Assembly (NCBI GenBank): GCA_037130755.1
Contig: JBAXSI010000005.1
Span: 25,263 to 89,262, forward strand
Direction of reading: 5' to 3'
DNA: 64,000 nucleotides
Source of the DNA: UBA10649 sp037130755
GTDB lineage: Bacteria; Actinomycetota; Actinomycetes; S36-B12
The translations under genes were made by a program, and so were the position numbers. How positions within the stretch are numbered: position 1 is the stretch's first letter; each line of letters begins with the position of its first letter. Below, one piece after another: positions 30,770 to 39,755 of the stretch. The notes below the pieces were generated by a model. That model saw nothing but the letters and a program-made list of their open reading frames with translations, was not told where the DNA came from and searched no databases.

Positions 30770-32005
30770 GTGACCGACCCGCCGGACGTGACCTTCGCCG
30801 ACGTCGAGGCGGCGGCCCTCAACCTCGAGGGCGTGATCCGCGAACTGCCGCTCGCCGGTGCCAACTGGCTCGAGCAGCGTGTGCACGGGCAGGTCAGGCT
30901 GGTCACCGAGAATCTGCAGCGGGCCGGATCCTTCAAGATCCGTGGCGCCTACAACCGCATCTCCCGGCTGTCGGATGAGGATCGAGCCCGGGGCGTTGTC
31001 GCGGCCAGTGCGGGCAACCACGCGCAGGGGGTTGCGGTCGCCGCACAGTTGCTCGGGGTCAAGGCCACCGTGTTCATGCCGGAGGGGGCGACGATCCCGA
31101 AGGTGCAGGCCACGTTGGGCTACGGCGCCGACGTGAGGTTCTTCGGCAACTCGATCGACCAGGCCCTCGAGGCGGCGACGGAGTTCTCGCGGGAGACCGG
31201 GGCCGTGCTCATCCACCCCTTCGACCATGTCGACGTCATCGCCGGCCAGGGCACACTCGGCCTGGAGATCATGCAGAAGCTCCCCGACGTGCGCACCGTG
31301 GTGGTCTGCACGGGCGGCGGTGGCCTGCTGGCGGGGGTGGCTCTGGCGGTCAAGTCGATGGACCCCACCGTGCGCGTCGTCGGCGTGCAGGCCGAGGCCG
31401 CAGCCGCCTATCCCGCATCGCTGGCCGCGGGGGAGCCGATCCGCCTTTCGTCGATGGCGACGATGGCAGACGGCATCGCCGTGGGGCGCCCCGGCGATGT
31501 GCCGTTCGCCATCGTCCAGGAGTACGTCGACGAGATCACGACGGTGTCGGAGGACGAGATCTCCCGGGCGGTGCTCCTGCTCCTCGAGCGGGCGAAGCTC
31601 GTGGTGGAGCCGGCGGGGGCTGCTGCTGCGGCGGCGGTGCTGGCGCGGCCGCAGGACTTCGAGCCGCCCGTTGCGGTGGTGATCTCCGGTGGCAACGTCG
31701 ACTCGCTGGTGCTGCTGCGGATCATCCGACACGGCCTGGCAGCTGCGGGCCGCTATCTCACCCTCGTGGTGCGCATGCCCGACAAGCCCGGCTCGCTGGC
31801 GCGGCTGCTGAACGACATCCAGGCCATGCACGCCAACGTTGTCGACATCGAGCACAACCGCGTGGACGCTGGCCTGCAGGTCGACGAGGTCGACATCGTC
31901 GTGCACGTCGAGACGCGTGGGCGTGAGCACTGCGAGTCGTTGCTCGCGTCGCTGACGTCAGCCGGCTACCAGACAATCTCGCACGGCTTCACCGCATCCC
32001 CCTGA
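30770..32005 (+). CDS. ilvA: Threonine ammonia-lyase (threonine dehydratase)
   Basis: This 411-residue PLP enzyme deaminates threonine to 2-oxobutanoate, the entry to isoleucine synthesis. The PLP Lys is in GSFKIRGAYNRI (near residue 55), the loop is SAGNHAQGVA, and the glycine-rich segment is CTGGGGLLAGV. A single ACT-like domain occupies the last 80 residues (LTLVVRMPDKPGSLARLLNDI). The single ACT domain and length match the short actinobacterial form. GTG start. A hairpin follows the stop. Confidence 0.93.
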   Translation: MTDPPDVTFADVEAAALNLEGVIRELPLAGANWLEQRVHGQVRLVTENLQRAGSFKIRGAYNRISRLSDEDRARGVVAASAGNHAQGVAVAAQLLGVKATVFMPEGATIPKVQATLGYGADVRFFGNSIDQALEAATEFSRETGAVLIHPFDHVDVIAGQGTLGLEIMQKLPDVRTVVVCTGGGGLLAGVALAVKSMDPTVRVVGVQAEAAAAYPASLAAGEPIRLSSMATMADGIAVGRPGDVPFAIVQEYVDEITTVSEDEISRAVLLLLERAKLVVEPAGAAAAAAVLARPQDFEPPVAVVISGGNVDSLVLLRIIRHGLAAAGRYLTLVVRMPDKPGSLARLLNDIQAMHANVVDIEHNRVDAGLQVDEVDIVVHVETRGREHCESLLASLTSAGYQTISHGFTASP

Positions 32006-32008
32006 CGC

Positions 32009-32067
32009 CGAGTCCGACCGCCCCCGTCACATCCGGGGGTGCTAACTGACGGCTGTGGTCGGACTCG
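32009..32067. terminator. Bidirectional terminator-like nested palindrome
   Basis: The outer arms CGAGTCCGACC (32009-32019) and GGTCGGACTCG (32057-32067) are perfect over 11 bp. They enclose an inner hairpin CCCCCG/CGGGGG (32021-32039). It separates the convergent ilvA and greA. Its edges resemble those of the palindrome at 39756-39814. Confidence 0.65.
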
Positions 32068-32069
32068 CG

Positions 32070-32561
32070 TTACGGGGTGTACGGCGCGACGTTGAGGACC
32101 TCGACGGTCATCTCCTTGCCGTTCGCCAGCGTGTACGTGGCACTGTCGCCGATGCGCTTGCCGAGGACGGCCGCACCCAGGGGCGACGTCGGGCTGTAGA
32201 CCTCGATTGACGCGTGCGCCGCCTCCTCGCGGGATCCCAGCAGGAAGCTCTCCTCCTCATCCCACGCCGGGAAGCGCACCGTGACGACCTTGCCGTGCGA
32301 CACCTCGTCGTGCTCGGCGTCGGGGGCGCCGACCTGGGCGTTCTCGAGGAGTTGCTTGAGCTGGCGCACCCGCGCCTCGTTCTTGCCCTGCTCCTCGCGC
32401 GCGGCGTGGTATCCGCCGTTCTCCTTCAGGTCACCCTCGTCCCGAGCCGCGGCGATGCGCTGCTTGATCTCATTGCGCTTGGGCCCCATGCAGTCGGCGA
32501 GCTCCTGCACCAGACGGTCATGCGCCTCTTGGGTCAACCACACGGTCGGCTGCTCGCTCAT
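32070..32561 (-). CDS. greA: Transcription elongation factor GreA
   Basis: This 163-residue factor stimulates cleavage of backtracked RNA by RNA polymerase. It has an N-terminal coiled coil with acidic tip (IAAARDEGDLKENGGYHAAREEQGK, residues 35-59) and a C-terminal FKBP-like domain (VYSPTSPLGAAVLGKRIGD). The start at 32561 has a minus-strand -10-like TACCCT ending eight bases upstream. Confidence 0.96.
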   Translation of the reverse strand: MSEQPTVWLTQEAHDRLVQELADCMGPKRNEIKQRIAAARDEGDLKENGGYHAAREEQGKNEARVRQLKQLLENAQVGAPDAEHDEVSHGKVVTVRFPAWDEEESFLLGSREEAAHASIEVYSPTSPLGAAVLGKRIGDSATYTLANGKEMTVEVLNVAPYTP

Positions 32562-32589
32562 AGCGCAGAAGGGTAACTGGAGCCGTCGG

Positions 32590-34545
32590 TCATCGACGGG
32601 CGGACTGCCGTGCGCGCACATAGTCGGTAACGACGAAGTCCCCGAGGCGGCCGCCCGACACGGACAGAACCCTGCCGCCGTTGCGCTGGGCCATGCCGTC
32701 CAGGAACCGCTCGAGGCCCGGGTCGTCACCGAGCCGGAACCACGAGATGGGCACGCGGCGACGCGTCATCCGGTCGACCTGGGCCACCGTCTCGCTCAAG
32801 GTCTGCGATGTCGGGGGCCAGGAGAACCACTCCTGACCGCCGGGCATGAGGTGGGCCGTCGGCTCGCCGTCCGTGACGACCATGACGATCCGCTGCGAGC
32901 CGGGATGCCGGTCGAGGAACTGCCCGGCGAGCAGCAGCGCGTGGTGGAGGTTCGTGCCCTGCACGTAGCTGGCCTCGAGGTTGGGGAGCTCGTGCGGATG
33001 AACGACCCGCGCGACGTTCGCGAACGAGATGATCTGCAGCGCGTCGAGCGGGTACGCGGAGCTTGCCAGCGCGTGCAGGGCCAGCGCCATCATCTTGGCG
33101 TCGCGCCAGGTGTCGTTGATGTACATCGAGAAGGACTGGTCGATCAGCAGTGCGACCGCCGCACGGGTGACGGTCTCCGTCTCGTGCACCTCGAAGTCGT
33201 CGGGATGCAGGCGAGTCGTGGAGTTCCCGGCGATGACCCGGCGATTGACGGCGTTGCGCACCGTCTTGACGACGTCGACGGGCTGCTCGTCGCCGAACTG
33301 CCACGCACGGGACGTGCCGGTGAGCTCGCCGGAGGCACCGGATCGGTGCACCTCGTGGTTGCCGCGCGTGGCGCTGTCCATCGAGTCGAACACCGTCTTC
33401 AGGGCGGTGCGGCCGATGCGACGGATCGCCTTGGGCGTGAGCTCGAGGTGCTCGCCCTCGTGGGTCAGGTAGCCCTGTGCCTCGAGCTCGCGCTGCAGTT
33501 GGCGGAGCGCCTCGAGGTCGTCACGTGCCTTGCGCCCCAGGGCCCGCTCAACCGCCTCCTCGTCGATGTCGTCAAGGTTGGCGCGATCGAAGCCCTCGGC
33601 GAACTCGTCGTTGAGGCTCTCCAGGTCGGCGAGCTCGGCAAGCGCGTCGGTGGCCTCCGGCAGGCCGAGCCGGCCTTCTCCCTGCAGGTGCTGGGTGCCC
33701 TTCCAGCCGAATTCCGGCCGCAGTGCCTGGAGGTTCTCCTGCAGGGACGCCATCTCGGACTGGAGGTCCATGTCGGAGAGGGCCTGCGCCATCGCTTCCG
33801 CCAGCTCGGCGCGCTGCTCGGGTGTGAGGGACTGCATCATGCGCTGCATCGCGGCCGCTCGTCGCGCCAGTTCGTCGATGAACTCCTCGATGGTGTCGGG
33901 AGCGTTCGGGAAGAACTGCTGGTGCTTGTCCTTGAACTCCTCGTACTCCTGGCTGGCGTCCTCGCCTCGCTGGTGGCGCTCGAGCATGTGGTTGAGGTCG
34001 CCCATCATCTCCTTCATGGCGGCGCGCGCCTCGGGGGACGACATGTCCTGGACGCCCTTGCTGAGGTCCTTGAACTGCTGGTCGATCACGTCGCGCTGGA
34101 GCCGGTCGCGGATCTGATCGAACTTCGCCTGAGCCTCCGCCGAGCGCCAGTCGTAGTTGGACAGTTCGCGCACGGCCCGGCCGATGTCGTCGGGGACGTT
34201 GTCGAGCATGGCCTCGCGGAACCGGGCGTCGTCGGACGGATCGGGGAACAACTTGGCGCGCTCTGCGGTCAGCGCCTCGTCGAGGAGTTCGCGAAGGTCC
34301 TGCAGCAGTCCGTCCATCTGCCCGGACTTCGTCAGCTGCTTGCGCCGCTGCCGGATCTGCCGGGCAAGGTCCTGGAGCCCGCGACGGCCGTCCAGACCCT
34401 CGCGCATGAGTTCGCGGACCGCCTCGGTGAGCGACTGCCCGTTCATGATGCGCTGGGCGATCTCGTCGACGCCCGCAGCCACGTCGGGCGGGGCGGCGAG
34501 GGGATCGGGGCCGTCGTTGAAGCGGCCGTAGCGGTATCCGGTCAC
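32590..34545 (-). CDS. VWA domain protein, partner of the AAA+ ATPase
   Basis: This 651-residue protein has a long helical, charged N-terminal two-thirds with predicted coiled coils, then a C-terminal von Willebrand A domain. The MIDAS motif is DQSFS, followed by TDGEPTAH. It pairs with the ATPase encoded directly upstream through a GTGA overlap, which decides the GTG start at 34545. MoxR/chelatase-type ATPases with VWA partners remodel or insert metal into target complexes (as in Mg-chelatase or RavA-ViaA). The target here is unknown. Confidence 0.87.
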   Translation of the reverse strand: MTGYRYGRFNDGPDPLAAPPDVAAGVDEIAQRIMNGQSLTEAVRELMREGLDGRRGLQDLARQIRQRRKQLTKSGQMDGLLQDLRELLDEALTAERAKLFPDPSDDARFREAMLDNVPDDIGRAVRELSNYDWRSAEAQAKFDQIRDRLQRDVIDQQFKDLSKGVQDMSSPEARAAMKEMMGDLNHMLERHQRGEDASQEYEEFKDKHQQFFPNAPDTIEEFIDELARRAAAMQRMMQSLTPEQRAELAEAMAQALSDMDLQSEMASLQENLQALRPEFGWKGTQHLQGEGRLGLPEATDALAELADLESLNDEFAEGFDRANLDDIDEEAVERALGRKARDDLEALRQLQRELEAQGYLTHEGEHLELTPKAIRRIGRTALKTVFDSMDSATRGNHEVHRSGASGELTGTSRAWQFGDEQPVDVVKTVRNAVNRRVIAGNSTTRLHPDDFEVHETETVTRAAVALLIDQSFSMYINDTWRDAKMMALALHALASSAYPLDALQIISFANVARVVHPHELPNLEASYVQGTNLHHALLLAGQFLDRHPGSQRIVMVVTDGEPTAHLMPGGQEWFSWPPTSQTLSETVAQVDRMTRRRVPISWFRLGDDPGLERFLDGMAQRNGGRVLSVSGGRLGDFVVTDYVRARQSARR

Positions 34546-35966
34546 GAAGCCCCGTACCGGGTGATCCCGCCGATGTCGTCCTTGTCGATGCGACGGGTCA
34601 GCCACAGTCCCTCGACGGCGAACTCCAGGCATGCCGCGGCAAGTCCCGGGGACTCGGCCATATCGGGCTCCAGGCTGGTGATGAGCCGGCCCAGGCCCTC
34701 GACCGGCCCGATCTCGTCGAGGATGGCGGCCGACGAGACCACGTCTCCGGACACCAGCGAGTTGCCCTCGTCGAACCAGGTGACCAGCGACGTCAGCAGC
34801 GGCCGGACGTCGCCACCGCCCAGTGCCGCGCGCCACGAGTCGGCTGTCGCGCGGCGGGCCAGCAGTTGCAGGCTCTGCTCTTCTTGCCCCTCCTCGCTCA
34901 CGTCGAACTCCACCTTGCCGCGCAAGGTGGGCACGACACCGACGAGGTCGCCGATGCGGGCGACGGCCTCGGCCTCGCCGGTGATGGCCGAGCGGCGGAC
35001 GGCTGCGCCGGCCAGTGCTTCCACGCAGGCGATGGCGAAGCGGGCCGAGACGCCGCTGCGCTGATCGACGGACGGGGACTCGCGCACCTCGCGGGTGAAC
35101 CGCGCGACCACGTCGAGAACGTGGTGCGGCACGACGGCCTCGATGCGGGCCTCCTGCCGGATCAGCTCGGTCTCGGCGGAGAGGCTGACGGGGTAGTGCG
35201 TGCGGACCTCGGCGCCGAAGCGGTCCTTCAGCGGGGTGATGATGCGGCCGCGGTTGGTGTAGTCCTCCGGGTTCGCGCTCGCGACGACGAGCAGGTCGAG
35301 CGGGAGCCGCAGCTGGTAGCCGCGAACCTGGATGTCGCGCTCCTCCAGCACGTTGAGCAGCGCCACCTGGATGCGCTCGGCAAGGTCGGGCAGCTCGTTG
35401 ATCGCGAAGATCCCGCGGTGGGTACGCGGCACGAGTCCGTAGTGGATGGTCTCGTGGTCACCGAGGGTGCGCCCCTCCGCGACCTTCACCGGGTCGACGT
35501 CGCCGATGAGGTCGCCGACGGACGTGTCGGGTGTCGCGAGCTTCTCGCCGAATCGCTCGCTGCGGTGCCGCCATGACACCGCGAGGTCGTCGCCCTGCTC
35601 GGCCAGCAGGCGTCGGCAGCGGGCGCAGATCGGCTCGGCCGGGTCGTCGTTGATCTCGCAGCCGTCGACCACGGGCAGCCACTCGTCGAGCAGTGCCGAC
35701 AGCGACCGGATGAGCCGGGTCTTGCCCTGGCCGCGCTCGCCGAGCAGCACCACGTCGTGGCCGGCGATCAGGGCCCGCTCCAACTGCGGGCCGACGGTGT
35801 CCTCGAAGCCGACGATCCCGGGAAAGGTCGGCTGGCCCGCCGACAGCCGGGCGATGATGTTGGCCCGGATCTCGGCCTTAACCGAGCGCGACTGGTAGCC
35901 AGAAGCGAGGAGGGCGCCGCGGGTGCGCGGCAGATGATCGGGGATGGCGGGCGCGAGGGAGGTCAC
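34542..35966 (-). CDS. AAA+ ATPase, MoxR/Mg-chelatase (ChlI) type
   Basis: This 474-residue ATPase has Walker A GERGQGKT (near residue 78) and an insertion with Cys residues DGC and ICARC that could bind metal. A Walker-B-like GIFAINELPD, sensor 1 ASANPED and an arginine-finger region KDRFGAEVRTHYPV follow, with a helical C-terminal lid. It resembles the chelatase I subunit, though no bacteriochlorophyll or cobaltochelatase genes are near. GTG start has a -10 (TACGGT, 35978-35973) six bases upstream. It forms an operon with the VWA gene. Confidence 0.88.
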   Translation of the reverse strand: MTSLAPAIPDHLPRTRGALLASGYQSRSVKAEIRANIIARLSAGQPTFPGIVGFEDTVGPQLERALIAGHDVVLLGERGQGKTRLIRSLSALLDEWLPVVDGCEINDDPAEPICARCRRLLAEQGDDLAVSWRHRSERFGEKLATPDTSVGDLIGDVDPVKVAEGRTLGDHETIHYGLVPRTHRGIFAINELPDLAERIQVALLNVLEERDIQVRGYQLRLPLDLLVVASANPEDYTNRGRIITPLKDRFGAEVRTHYPVSLSAETELIRQEARIEAVVPHHVLDVVARFTREVRESPSVDQRSGVSARFAIACVEALAGAAVRRSAITGEAEAVARIGDLVGVVPTLRGKVEFDVSEEGQEEQSLQLLARRATADSWRAALGGGDVRPLLTSLVTWFDEGNSLVSGDVVSSAAILDEIGPVEGLGRLITSLEPDMAESPGLAAACLEFAVEGLWLTRRIDKDDIGGITRYGAS

Positions 35967-35978
35967 TCTGCGACCGTA
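35967..35978 (-). promoter_or_regulatory. -10 for a leaderless ATPase mRNA
   Basis: The minus-strand TACGGT (35978-35973) ends six bases before the GTG at 35966, with no Shine-Dalgarno. Confidence 0.5.
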
Positions 35979-36035
35979 CGTGCCTTAGGGGGATTGCGCG
36001 AGACGCTCAGCCCAAAGCGGACACACCTTGCCCGG

Positions 36036-36512
36036 TCATGACCACGGCTGGTCGGGCGGGACGACTCCGGGAGGGAACTGGGGGGCGGGCACTCGCGGCG
36101 TGGCGCCGGCCTCGCAGCCGAGCAGTTCGGCCGTGTACGCCGGCGCGATCGTGCGCAGGGGATAGGTCTTGGTGATGATGTTGCCGCCCGGGTCCGGGGG
36201 GATCGTGACGGTGGCGTAGCCGAGGTCGATCCGGTTCTTGTCCTGGGCGCGCACGACGCAGGTGAGGGGCTTGACGGGGTCAGCGGTCGCCTGGAACGTG
36301 ATGTCGACGTGGTCCGGGCCCTGGATCTTCCACTGGATGAGCCGGATCGTGGTGGCGTTCGACGTCAGGCCGCGAGCCACGAAGAGCAGGGCGCCGGTGA
36401 AGGCGACGACCACCAGGCCGACGGCGATCCAGCGGCCGATGGGCCGCTTGTCGAGCCCGTACCGCCGCTGCATCGCAGGGCTGAGTTGGTCCCGGGTGAA
36501 CGGCGAGGGCAC
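36036..36512 (-). CDS. DUF4307 membrane protein
   Basis: This 158-residue protein has a short N-terminus with the RRYGLDKRP motif typical of DUF4307, one membrane helix (WIAVGLVVVAFTGALLFVA), then an extracytoplasmic beta domain. It is actinobacterial, regularly divergent from mca, and of unknown function. GTG start at 36512 has TAGTCT ending seven bases upstream. Confidence 0.85.
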   Translation of the reverse strand: MPSPFTRDQLSPAMQRRYGLDKRPIGRWIAVGLVVVAFTGALLFVARGLTSNATTIRLIQWKIQGPDHVDITFQATADPVKPLTCVVRAQDKNRIDLGYATVTIPPDPGGNIITKTYPLRTIAPAYTAELLGCEAGATPRVPAPQFPPGVVPPDQPWS

Positions 36513-36530
36513 GTAGTGGAGACTATCCCC
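36513..36530. promoter_or_regulatory. Compact divergent promoter between DUF4307 and mca
   Basis: Eighteen bases separate the two start codons. The minus-strand TAGTCT (36525-36520) ends seven bases before the DUF4307 start. A plus-strand -10 for mca is not clear; GACTAT (36521-36526) ends only four bases before the GTG at 36531. Confidence 0.42.
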
Positions 36531-37403
36531 GTGGCAGCACCCCTTCGGCTCATGGCCGTGCACGCGCACCCTGACGACGAGTCGAGCAAGGGTGCGGCTG
36601 CGACTGCCCGTTATGTGTCGGAAGGCGTCGAGGTCATGGTCGTGACCTGCACGGGCGGCGAGCGTGGCGACGTGCTCAATCCCGCCGCGCAGGCAGAGGT
36701 CGACGAGCGCGGGCTCCTGGCCGTCCGGCGCGACGAGATGACGAGGGCCGCCAATGCCCTGGGCGTCAAGCACGCCTGGCTGGGCTTCGCAGACTCCGGC
36801 TTCCCCGAGGGAGACCCCAGGCCACCGCTCCCGGCCGGGTGCTTCGGGGACCTTCCCCTCGGCGACACGATCGAGGAACTGGTGCGCCTGATCCGCGAGT
36901 TCCGGCCTCAGGTCGTCACGACGTACGACGAGAACGGCGGCTACCCGCACCCCGACCACATTCGCACGCACGAGACGACGATGGCCGCGCTCGATGCCGC
37001 CATGGATCCGGATGCCTTCCCCGAGCTCGGCCCCACGTGGCAGGTCCAGAAGGTCTATTACAACCAGACCTTCAGCAAGGCCCGAGTCCAGGCGCTGCAC
37101 CTGGCGATGATCGACGCGGACCTGGACTCGCCGTACCACGACTGGCTCGATCGGTGGGATGACCGCCCCGACGACATCGACCGCATCACGACCAAGGTGC
37201 CCTGCTCGGAATGGTTCGAGGTCCGCGATCAGGCGCTGCTTGAGCATCGCACGCAGATCGATCCCGAGAGCATGTGGTTCCAGGTGCCCCTGCAGTTCCA
37301 GAAGGACGTGTGGCCGACCGAGGATTTCGAGCTCGCGCGGTCGAGTGTGCCCACGACCTTGCCCGAGGATGACCTGTTCGCCGGACTGAGGGAAGACGCA
37401 TGA
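36531..37403 (+). CDS. mca: Mycothiol S-conjugate amidase
   Basis: This 290-residue zinc amidase of the PIG-L/LmbE fold cleaves mycothiol-toxin conjugates to a mercapturic acid and GlcN-inositol, detoxifying electrophiles. It has zinc motif HAHPDDESSKGAA (residues 9-21), a HPDHIRTHE loop with the third ligand, and Mca-specific TGGERGDVLNPA. The full length and C-terminal FELARSSVPTTLPEDDLFAGLRE fit Mca rather than MshB. GTG start 18 bases from the divergent DUF4307 start. It implies the organism makes mycothiol. Confidence 0.95.
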   Translation: MAAPLRLMAVHAHPDDESSKGAAATARYVSEGVEVMVVTCTGGERGDVLNPAAQAEVDERGLLAVRRDEMTRAANALGVKHAWLGFADSGFPEGDPRPPLPAGCFGDLPLGDTIEELVRLIREFRPQVVTTYDENGGYPHPDHIRTHETTMAALDAAMDPDAFPELGPTWQVQKVYYNQTFSKARVQALHLAMIDADLDSPYHDWLDRWDDRPDDIDRITTKVPCSEWFEVRDQALLEHRTQIDPESMWFQVPLQFQKDVWPTEDFELARSSVPTTLPEDDLFAGLREDA

Positions 37404-37672
37404 TCATCAACGCAGTCGTGGTCCTCGCGGCCGACGACCAACGCTCGCAGATGGCCAAGCTCATCGACGATGCTGGACCCATCGCCGGGCTGTTCGTGGT
37501 GGTCCTCGGCGTCGCGCTGTTCTTGCTGTGGCGATCGATGAGCAAGCAGATCAAGCGCATCAGTCCGGACCTGCCGTCAGGCGAGCACGACCTCGAGCAG
37601 GAGGCCGATCGGGAGTTCACCGAACGCGCGGTGGAGGCGGGCGAGGACGCTCAGGATGAGTCGCGAAGCTAG
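37400..37672 (+). CDS. Small single-pass membrane protein downstream of mca
   Basis: This 90-residue protein has one membrane helix (IAGLFVVVLGVALFLLWRSM, residues 28-47) and a charged acidic cytoplasmic tail. It is coupled to mca by ATGA, and the same partner follows mca in mycobacteria as I recall. Function unknown; it may tether Mca or report to the membrane. Confidence 0.8.
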   Translation: MIINAVVVLAADDQRSQMAKLIDDAGPIAGLFVVVLGVALFLLWRSMSKQIKRISPDLPSGEHDLEQEADREFTERAVEAGEDAQDESRS

Positions 37673-38429
37673 CCACAGCACGCTTCGACTGGCCGCGACT
37701 CCGCGCTGGCTGGTCTTCGCGGGCGTCACCCTGATCCTCGTGATTGCCGCAGTGCTGCTAGGTCGCTGGCAGTGGGACAAGACGCAGACGATCCTCCAAG
37801 CCGAACGCGCTTCTGCTTCGCAGGCCCTTCCCATCGAGCAGGTCCTGCCGAGTGGAACGACCGCTCTCCCCGACGAGGTCATCGGCCAGCCCGTCACGTT
37901 GATCGGATCGTACGATGTGACGAAGCAGGTTGCCGTCGTCAACCGCGAACTCAACGGCAACCCGGGCGTGTGGATCCTCACCGGACTGCGGCTGGCCGAC
38001 GGACGACTGGCGGCCGTGCTCCGTGGCTGGCTGTCCAGCGCCGACGAAGGTGCGTCGATCGTGCCCACGGGACCGGTCACGGTCTCCGGCGTGCTGCAGC
38101 CCGATGAGTCCTTCTACGCCGACGCCTCGTCGGCGCCCGGCACCGTCGCCTCGATCGCCAGCGACCGGCTGGCGAAGCTGTGGGGCGAGCCGGTCCTTCC
38201 CGGCTACGTGGTGCTGACGATGGAGTTGCCGCCGCGCAACGCCGCACCGGCGCCGATCCCGGCGACGGTGCAGACCGGCAACGTGCCGTTCCCGTTGCAG
38301 AACTTCGTGTACGCGTTCCAGTGGTGGCTGTTTGCGCTCTTCGCGCTCGTCATCTTCGTGCGATGGCTGCGCATGGAGGCCCAGGGCCCCGGCCACGTCA
38401 CGCCGGAAGCACCGGACAGCGCCGCGTAG
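37656..38429 (+). CDS. SURF1 family cytochrome oxidase assembly protein
   Basis: This 257-residue SURF1 (SHY1) protein has two membrane helices flanking an extracytoplasmic domain: the N-terminal WLVFAGVTLILVIAAVLLGRWQWDK and the C-terminal FVYAFQWWLFALFALVIFVRWLR. The family assists heme a insertion into aa3 oxidase subunit I. It overlaps the small membrane protein gene by 17 bases. No oxidase subunit is in the window. Confidence 0.9.
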   Translation: MSREASHSTLRLAATPRWLVFAGVTLILVIAAVLLGRWQWDKTQTILQAERASASQALPIEQVLPSGTTALPDEVIGQPVTLIGSYDVTKQVAVVNRELNGNPGVWILTGLRLADGRLAAVLRGWLSSADEGASIVPTGPVTVSGVLQPDESFYADASSAPGTVASIASDRLAKLWGEPVLPGYVVLTMELPPRNAAPAPIPATVQTGNVPFPLQNFVYAFQWWLFALFALVIFVRWLRMEAQGPGHVTPEAPDSAA

Positions 38430-38463
38430 GGCTCACGGTGGCCGTCGACTACGGTTGGCTCCC

Positions 38464-39384
38464 GTGATCACCGTCCTCGGCGAGGCCCTCGTCGACGTCA
38501 TCGTCGACACCGACGGCGAAGTGACGTCCGTGGTCGGTGGTGCGCCGCTGAACACCGCGCGCACGATCGTCCGGCTTGGCATCCCCGCGACCTTCCTCGG
38601 CGGCGTCTCGACCGACTCGTTCGGTCGCCGCATCAAGCGACTGCTCGACGACGATGGCGTGACCCTCGGCCTCGGCCATCAGGTCCCCGAGCCCACCACC
38701 TTGGCCATCGCCCAGATCGACGAGGGCGGCGCTGCGACCTACCGCTTCATGATGGAGGGGACTTCCGCGGCCTCGGTCACCCCCGAGATGGCCCTCGAGC
38801 ACCTGTCCTTCGACTGCAAGGTGATCCACGTCGGGACCTTGGGTCTGGTGCTCCAGCCGTTGGCCGACGCCTCAGTTGCGGTCGTGGCGGCCGCCAACGA
38901 TGAGCAGCTCGTCATGGTCGACCCGAACTGCCGGCCCAGTGTCATGACAGGCTCGCCGGTCTTCCGCTCGGCCCTGCAGGCAGTGCTCGCTCGCGCCGAC
39001 ATCGTCAAGGTTTCCGGTGACGACCTCGAGTTCTTGTTCCCCGATGTCGACACGCTCGATGCGGCGACAATGCTGCAGATCGAGACCGGTGCCGTCGTGC
39101 TGTTCACCGACGGCGCCAACGCGGTGCATGTCATCGACACCGACACCGATGTCGTACTCGACGTGCCGAAGGTTCCCGTCGTCGACACCGTGGGTGCGGG
39201 AGACTCGTTCAGCGGCGGCTTCCTCGCCTACTGGATGCACAACGGCCTGACTCGCGATGACGTGCACGACATCGACCATGCAGTGGCGGCAGCCCGGTTC
39301 GGGATCGCCGTCGCAGGCATCACTTGCCAGCGGCCGGGCGCGGATCCGCCCCGTTCCGACGAGATTCCAGGAGGCTGGGAATGA
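38464..39384 (+). CDS. PfkB family carbohydrate kinase (fructokinase-like)
   Basis: This 306-residue ribokinase-fold enzyme has the substrate-side GGAPLNTARTIVRLG motif (residues 25-39) and the C-terminal DTVGAGDSFSGGF with the catalytic Asp. It resembles bacterial fructokinases. GTG start at 38464 has TACGGT ending eight bases upstream. It is coupled to the DUF3817 gene by ATGA. Confidence 0.88.
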   Translation: MITVLGEALVDVIVDTDGEVTSVVGGAPLNTARTIVRLGIPATFLGGVSTDSFGRRIKRLLDDDGVTLGLGHQVPEPTTLAIAQIDEGGAATYRFMMEGTSAASVTPEMALEHLSFDCKVIHVGTLGLVLQPLADASVAVVAAANDEQLVMVDPNCRPSVMTGSPVFRSALQAVLARADIVKVSGDDLEFLFPDVDTLDAATMLQIETGAVVLFTDGANAVHVIDTDTDVVLDVPKVPVVDTVGAGDSFSGGFLAYWMHNGLTRDDVHDIDHAVAAARFGIAVAGITCQRPGADPPRSDEIPGGWE

Positions 39385-39722
39385 AGGGCGCATTCGAGCG
39401 TTACCGGATCATGGCGTACGTCACGGGTGTCGTACTCGCGGTGGCCTTCATCTGGCTTGTCGTCGGTCGGCTCTTCCTCGGCTACAACGACGCCGAGGTG
39501 CGGCCCTCCCTCTACGGATACCTGTGGATCGCACACGGCTGGCTGTACTTCGTCTACCTGATCACCGGCGTGGACCTGTCGTTCCGCATGCGCTACAGCC
39601 TGCCCAAGACGCTCGGCATCCTGCTCGCGGGCACGATCCCGTTCATGTCGTTCGTCGCTGAGCACTATGTGCGCAAGGACGTACGCGCCCGCGGCGTCCT
39701 CGACGAGCCCGCCCAGGCATAA
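39381..39722 (+). CDS. DUF3817 membrane protein
   Basis: This 113-residue protein has three membrane helices and the family segments YRIMAYVTGVVL and WIAHGWLYFVYLITG, ending SFVAEHYVRKDVRAR. It is common in actinomycetes and has no known activity. The ATG at 39381 overlaps the kinase stop and has a GGAGG Shine-Dalgarno within the kinase 3' end. Confidence 0.88.
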   Translation: MKGAFERYRIMAYVTGVVLAVAFIWLVVGRLFLGYNDAEVRPSLYGYLWIAHGWLYFVYLITGVDLSFRMRYSLPKTLGILLAGTIPFMSFVAEHYVRKDVRARGVLDEPAQA

Positions 39723-39755
39723 CCCCCCACCGTCCCTCTCCCTCTCCCCCTCCGC

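Noticed and set aside
32281..35064. 927-residue plus-strand open frame opposite greA and the VWA/ATPase genes
   Set aside because: Antisense shadow of three well-supported minus-strand genes; composition is typical of reversed high-GC coding DNA.
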